NCBI RefSeq assembly: GCF_008120935.1
Contig: NZ_RDBO01000077.1
Coordinates: 1,352,787-1,387,573, forward strand
DNA: 34,787 nt
Source of the DNA: Streptomyces sp. sk2.1
Lineage (GTDB): Bacteria; Actinomycetota; Actinomycetes; Streptomycetales; Streptomycetaceae
Direction of reading: 5' to 3'
The translations under genes were made by a program, and so were the position numbers. The notes under the pieces are model-generated. The model worked only from the letters and a program-made list of their open reading frames with translations. It had not been told where the DNA came from and did no database searches. Shown here one piece after another: positions 34,156 through 34,787 of this stretch (its first letter is position 1; every line of letters begins with the position of its first letter).

Positions 34156-34787
34156 TCACTGTCCGGCGCGGGCGGCTCGGACGATGGTGGCGTCGATCAG
34201 GGCGAGTGCGTCAGCGGCGGTGCGGCCGGGACAGCGGTTCCAGGGGCCGATCAGCCCGGTCCAGCCCTGGGAACGGAGTTCGGTGACGAGCCAGGCACCG
34301 GCGCGGTCCACGGTGTCGAGGGAGCCGTGACCCAGACGGTGCGCGGTGAGGAGGGCGCCGCAGATGCACCGTGCGCCACGGGCGTTGCGGAGCCGGTAGG
34401 GGGTGTTCTGCCAGCCCCACTCGGTCAGGATCCGCCTCGCGTGGGCGAGATGGACGGAGGGTCGCACATCGGCCCGGCCGATGCGTCGCCAGGCGTGCAG
34501 CCGGTCGGGGAGGATCGCGCCCAGTCGGCCGGGCAGGGGGCGTTCGTGGGGCGGGGGCGTCGGCAGGGAACGCACGGAGTCGGCGATGAGCTGGTCGACC
34601 GGTACGGACAGCAGATCACGCCAGTCGGCCGGTTCGTGGGCCGCCGGTTGTTCCGCGAGGTCGGCCCCGGAAGGCCGCACGGGGTCGGTGGCGGTGAGGT
34701 CCCAGCCGGCGACGATCCGCCGCCATGCCTCGGTGTCGTGGAGGCGGGCGACCTGGGCGTCGAACTGGTCCGGGGTGAGGGCGGGGG
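34156..34787 (-). CDS. Hypothetical protein, 5' end outside window
   Basis: The minus-strand frame is open from the window edge to the stop at 34156, giving at least 210 residues. An internal GTG at 34680 is a possible start, but the 35 codons upstream (reading ...LTPDQFDAQVARLHDTEAWRRIVAGWDLT) have strong third-position GC and a protein-like composition, so the gene likely begins beyond 34787. The C-terminal part has Cys-x-Cys (ARCICGALL) and a Cys in WNRCPGRTAADALALID. I recognise no family. It is convergent with recX; the 96-base gap shows no strong terminator. Confidence 0.7.
   Translation of the reverse strand, partial: PALTPDQFDAQVARLHDTEAWRRIVAGWDLTATDPVRPSGADLAEQPAAHEPADWRDLLSVPVDQLIADSVRSLPTPPPHERPLPGRLGAILPDRLHAWRRIGRADVRPSVHLAHARRILTEWGWQNTPYRLRNARGARCICGALLTAHRLGHGSLDTVDRAGAWLVTELRSQGWTGLIGPWNRCPGRTAADALALIDATIVRAARAGQ

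Overview
The window is high-GC DNA of Streptomyces type: strong G/C preference at third codon positions, many GTG starts, and a gene order that matches from memory the S. coelicolor osaA-osaB-ftsK-rimO-pgsA-cinA-clgR ... recA-recX region. It is ordinary chromosome. I saw no insertion sequence, CRISPR array, phage gene or attachment site.

Layout. Positions 1-624 hold the 3' end of a ribosomal RNA operon (23S end, 5S, terminator) and a separately promoted tRNA-Thr(GGT) with its own terminator. Positions 780-10172 are a signalling block: a large cytoplasmic SpoIIE-type phosphatase (ATPase-PAS-GAF-GAF-PP2C) on the minus strand, then divergently the giant poly-HAMP hybrid histidine kinase OsaA and the stand-alone response regulator OsaB. 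In S. coelicolor OsaAB controls recovery from osmotic stress. Positions 10479-17597 are the conserved actinobacterial run ftsK, a RodZ-like HTH/membrane protein, rimO, pgsA, cinA and clgR; rimO/pgsA and pgsA/cinA overlap by 4 bases. Positions 17598-19049 hold a CsbD-like stress peptide behind an array of inverted repeats, a G-rich low-complexity spacer and a small membrane protein.

Positions 18997-25350 (minus strand) read lhr, nei and an SDR oxidoreductase. Divergent from lhr are an AraC regulator and the azlCD amino-acid exporter pair (25442-27463). Then come an alpha-toroid-like protein of unknown function (minus), a DUF3046 protein, an AI-2E-family membrane protein, an ankyrin protein (minus) whose frame runs back into an upstream membrane-protein gene, and recA-recX. 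A hypothetical gene on the minus strand runs off the right edge.

How the parts connect. ClgR is known in actinobacteria as the activator of Clp protease genes and, in mycobacteria, of the LexA-independent 'RecA-NDp' promoter class. recA here has an exact RecA-NDp promoter (32137-32159) besides an upstream SOS-like box (32050-32061). The same nine-base -35 block, with the same 8-base spacer, stands at the start of lhr (25358-25380), placed so that the lhr mRNA would be leaderless. The window therefore appears to hold the activator and two of its likely DNA-repair targets.

Other points worth attention are the ten 276-bp HAMP units in osaA, a decayed fragment resembling a GH36 alpha-galactosidase in the recA leader region, the lost gene boundary at the ankyrin gene, and the paired TGCAG-N4-CTGCA sites upstream of the csbD-like gene.
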